From an uncultured Ruminococcus sp. (GTDB lineage Bacteria > Bacillota > Clostridia > Oscillospirales > Acutalibacteraceae), in assembly GCA_902803035.1 (NCBI GenBank), contig CADCON010000145.1:1-6078 (forward strand): a stretch of DNA of 6,078 bases. Reading direction: 5' to 3'. Position numbers and translations under genes: made by a program. The notes beneath the pieces are model-generated. The model did not search any database and was not told where the DNA came from. It was given only the letters and a program-made list of their open reading frames with translations. Shown here piece after piece: positions 5,699-6,078 of this stretch (positions are counted from its first letter, which is position 1; every line of letters begins with the position of its first letter).

Positions 5699-5762
5699 AG
5701 CTGAGGGGAACTCCGCGGACGGGCGGAACTGAGTGATGATCCGGCGTCCCGGCCCCTCAGCT
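5699..5762 (-). promoter_or_regulatory. Long 5'-terminal stem-loop in the leader of the HPr-like mRNA
   Basis: AGCTGAGGGG (5699-5708) and CCCCTCAGCT (5753-5762) form a perfect 10-bp inverted repeat. Inside it further pairings are possible: 5713-5714 with 5751-5752, GGACG (5717-5721) with CGTCC (5745-5749), and CGG (5724-5726) with CCG (5741-5743), leaving a 14-base loop. The first base of the stem on the - strand (5762) is where the promoter at 5797-5769 predicts the transcript to begin. No T-run follows, so it is not a terminator. It could protect the mRNA 5' end or bind a regulator; it matches no riboswitch class I know. Confidence 0.65.
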
Positions 5763-5768
5763 GTGAAC

Positions 5769-5797
5769 ATTATAAGACCATGTCAATTATTTGTCAA
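5769..5797 (-). promoter_or_regulatory. Perfect-consensus promoter for the HPr-like gene
   Basis: On the - strand TTGACA (5797-5792) and TATAAT (5774-5769) are 17 bases apart, matching the sigma-70/sigma-A consensus at all twelve positions. The predicted start is about 5762, giving a leader of about 109 bases. Strong basal expression is expected unless it is repressed or attenuated. Confidence 0.9.
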
Positions 5798-5819
5798 TGT
5801 ACAAAATGACAGACATATT
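5791..5819 (+). promoter_or_regulatory. Possible promoter for the deaminase gene
   Basis: TTGTCA (5791-5796) and CATATT (5814-5819) are 17 bases apart, matching the consensus at 5 of 6 and 4 of 6 positions. The -35 box overlaps that of the opposite promoter, so the two would compete for polymerase. The region is AT-rich and other weak boxes exist, so confidence is low. Confidence 0.4.
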
Positions 5820-5878
5820 CTGAACACCCAACTTTGATTATATGAAAAATACAAAAATGAGTGCGTTATTTGTACATT
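5796..5878. repeat. Pair of 10-bp inverted repeats in the HPr-like/deaminase intergenic region
   Basis: AATGTACAAA (5796-5805) and its exact reverse complement TTTGTACATT (5869-5878) are 63 bases apart. They flank the possible + strand promoter -10 box and leader of the deaminase gene. A related stretch, ATACAAAAATGA, occurs at 5849-5860. This could be a two-site operator, but the region is AT-rich. Confidence 0.4.
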
Positions 5879-5916
5879 CCGACAATTATTTCGATAGCAG
5901 ATTCGGAGGTTACCCA

Positions 5917-6078
5917 ATGGAAAGAAGAGACAAAATCAATTATTACCTTGATCTTGCGGAAATGGTGTCGCAGCGCGGCACCTGTCTGAGAAGGCGGTAT
6001 GGCGCGGTGATCGTCAAGAATGACGAGGTTATCTCCACCGGCTATGTCGGCGCGCCGAGAGGAAGGCTCAATTGCACC
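5917..6078 (+). CDS. Deoxycytidylate deaminase/ComE-like cytidine deaminase family, N-terminal part
   Basis: The right edge cuts this gene; 54 codons are present. The start ATG 5917 follows GGAGGT (5905-5910) by six bases. The visible protein contains DKINYYLDLAEMVSQRGTC, then LRRRYGAVIVKNDEVISTGY and GAPRGRLNC, the characteristic N-terminal half of the dCMP-deaminase/ComEB family (CLRR.YGAVIVK...STGY.GAPRG..NC). Such enzymes convert dCMP to dUMP for thymidylate synthesis; ComEB-type members lie in competence loci. The zinc-binding HAE and PCxxC motifs come later and lie outside the window, so activity cannot be judged. The family call is strong; the exact substrate is an inference. Confidence 0.88.
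   Translation, partial: MERRDKINYYLDLAEMVSQRGTCLRRRYGAVIVKNDEVISTGYVGAPRGRLNCT

Noticed and set aside
5699..5762. The inverted repeat as an intrinsic terminator or attenuator
   Set aside because: No T-run follows on either strand, and its position at the predicted transcript start fits a leader structure better.
1..6078. CRISPR array, tRNA/rRNA genes, transposase or phage genes
   Set aside because: No regularly spaced repeats, no tRNA-like cloverleaf or rRNA sequence and no mobile-element protein was seen on either strand.

Overview
The window looks like a chromosomal segment of a low-to-mid GC Gram-positive anaerobe, most likely a Clostridia member close to the Ruminococcaceae/Oscillospiraceae. 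The reasons are the paired GlgC/GlgD ADP-glucose pyrophosphorylase genes, which are typical of Firmicutes, strong AGGAGG-type ribosome binding sites, consensus sigma-A-like promoters, a Crh/HPr-like protein and a ComE/dCMP-deaminase-like gene. The taxonomy is an inference from gene families recognised by eye; no database was searched.

Region 1 (1-3297) is a glycogen-synthesis operon on the + strand: the 3' part of glgC, then glgD (overlapping glgC by one base, TAATG), then a glycogen-synthase-family gene, closed by a strong intrinsic terminator. GlgC makes ADP-glucose from glucose-1-phosphate and ATP, and GlgD is its non-catalytic partner. The third gene has a complete GT5/GT-B length and keeps many fold motifs, but it lacks most residues known to be needed for glycogen synthase catalysis (the equivalents of E. 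coli K15, D21, R300, E377, C379 and G380). It looks like a pseudoenzyme, or an enzyme of altered function, placed beside GlgD, which is itself a degenerate paralogue. This is the most interesting observation in the window.

Region 2 (3298-3741) is a single small DUF1330-like gene with its own near-consensus promoter, ending at a hairpin shared with the converging regulator gene. Region 3 (3740-5349) is a divergent pair: an XRE-family regulator (- strand, GTG start) and a histidine-phosphatase-superfamily gene (+ strand). Their predicted promoters face each other, so the two 5' leaders would overlap, and a perfect 9-bp palindrome lies between the regulator gene and the phosphatase promoter.

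Region 4 (5348-6078) holds a 77-residue HPr-fold protein on the - strand that lacks the phosphorylatable His15 and Arg17 but keeps Ser46. It is driven by a perfect-consensus promoter, and its transcript would begin with a long stem-loop. Divergent from it is the start of a deoxycytidylate-deaminase/ComE-like gene that runs off the right edge.

The glg operon is the only set of genes here with an obvious common pathway. The remaining genes are separately promoted single-gene units with no clear shared function.
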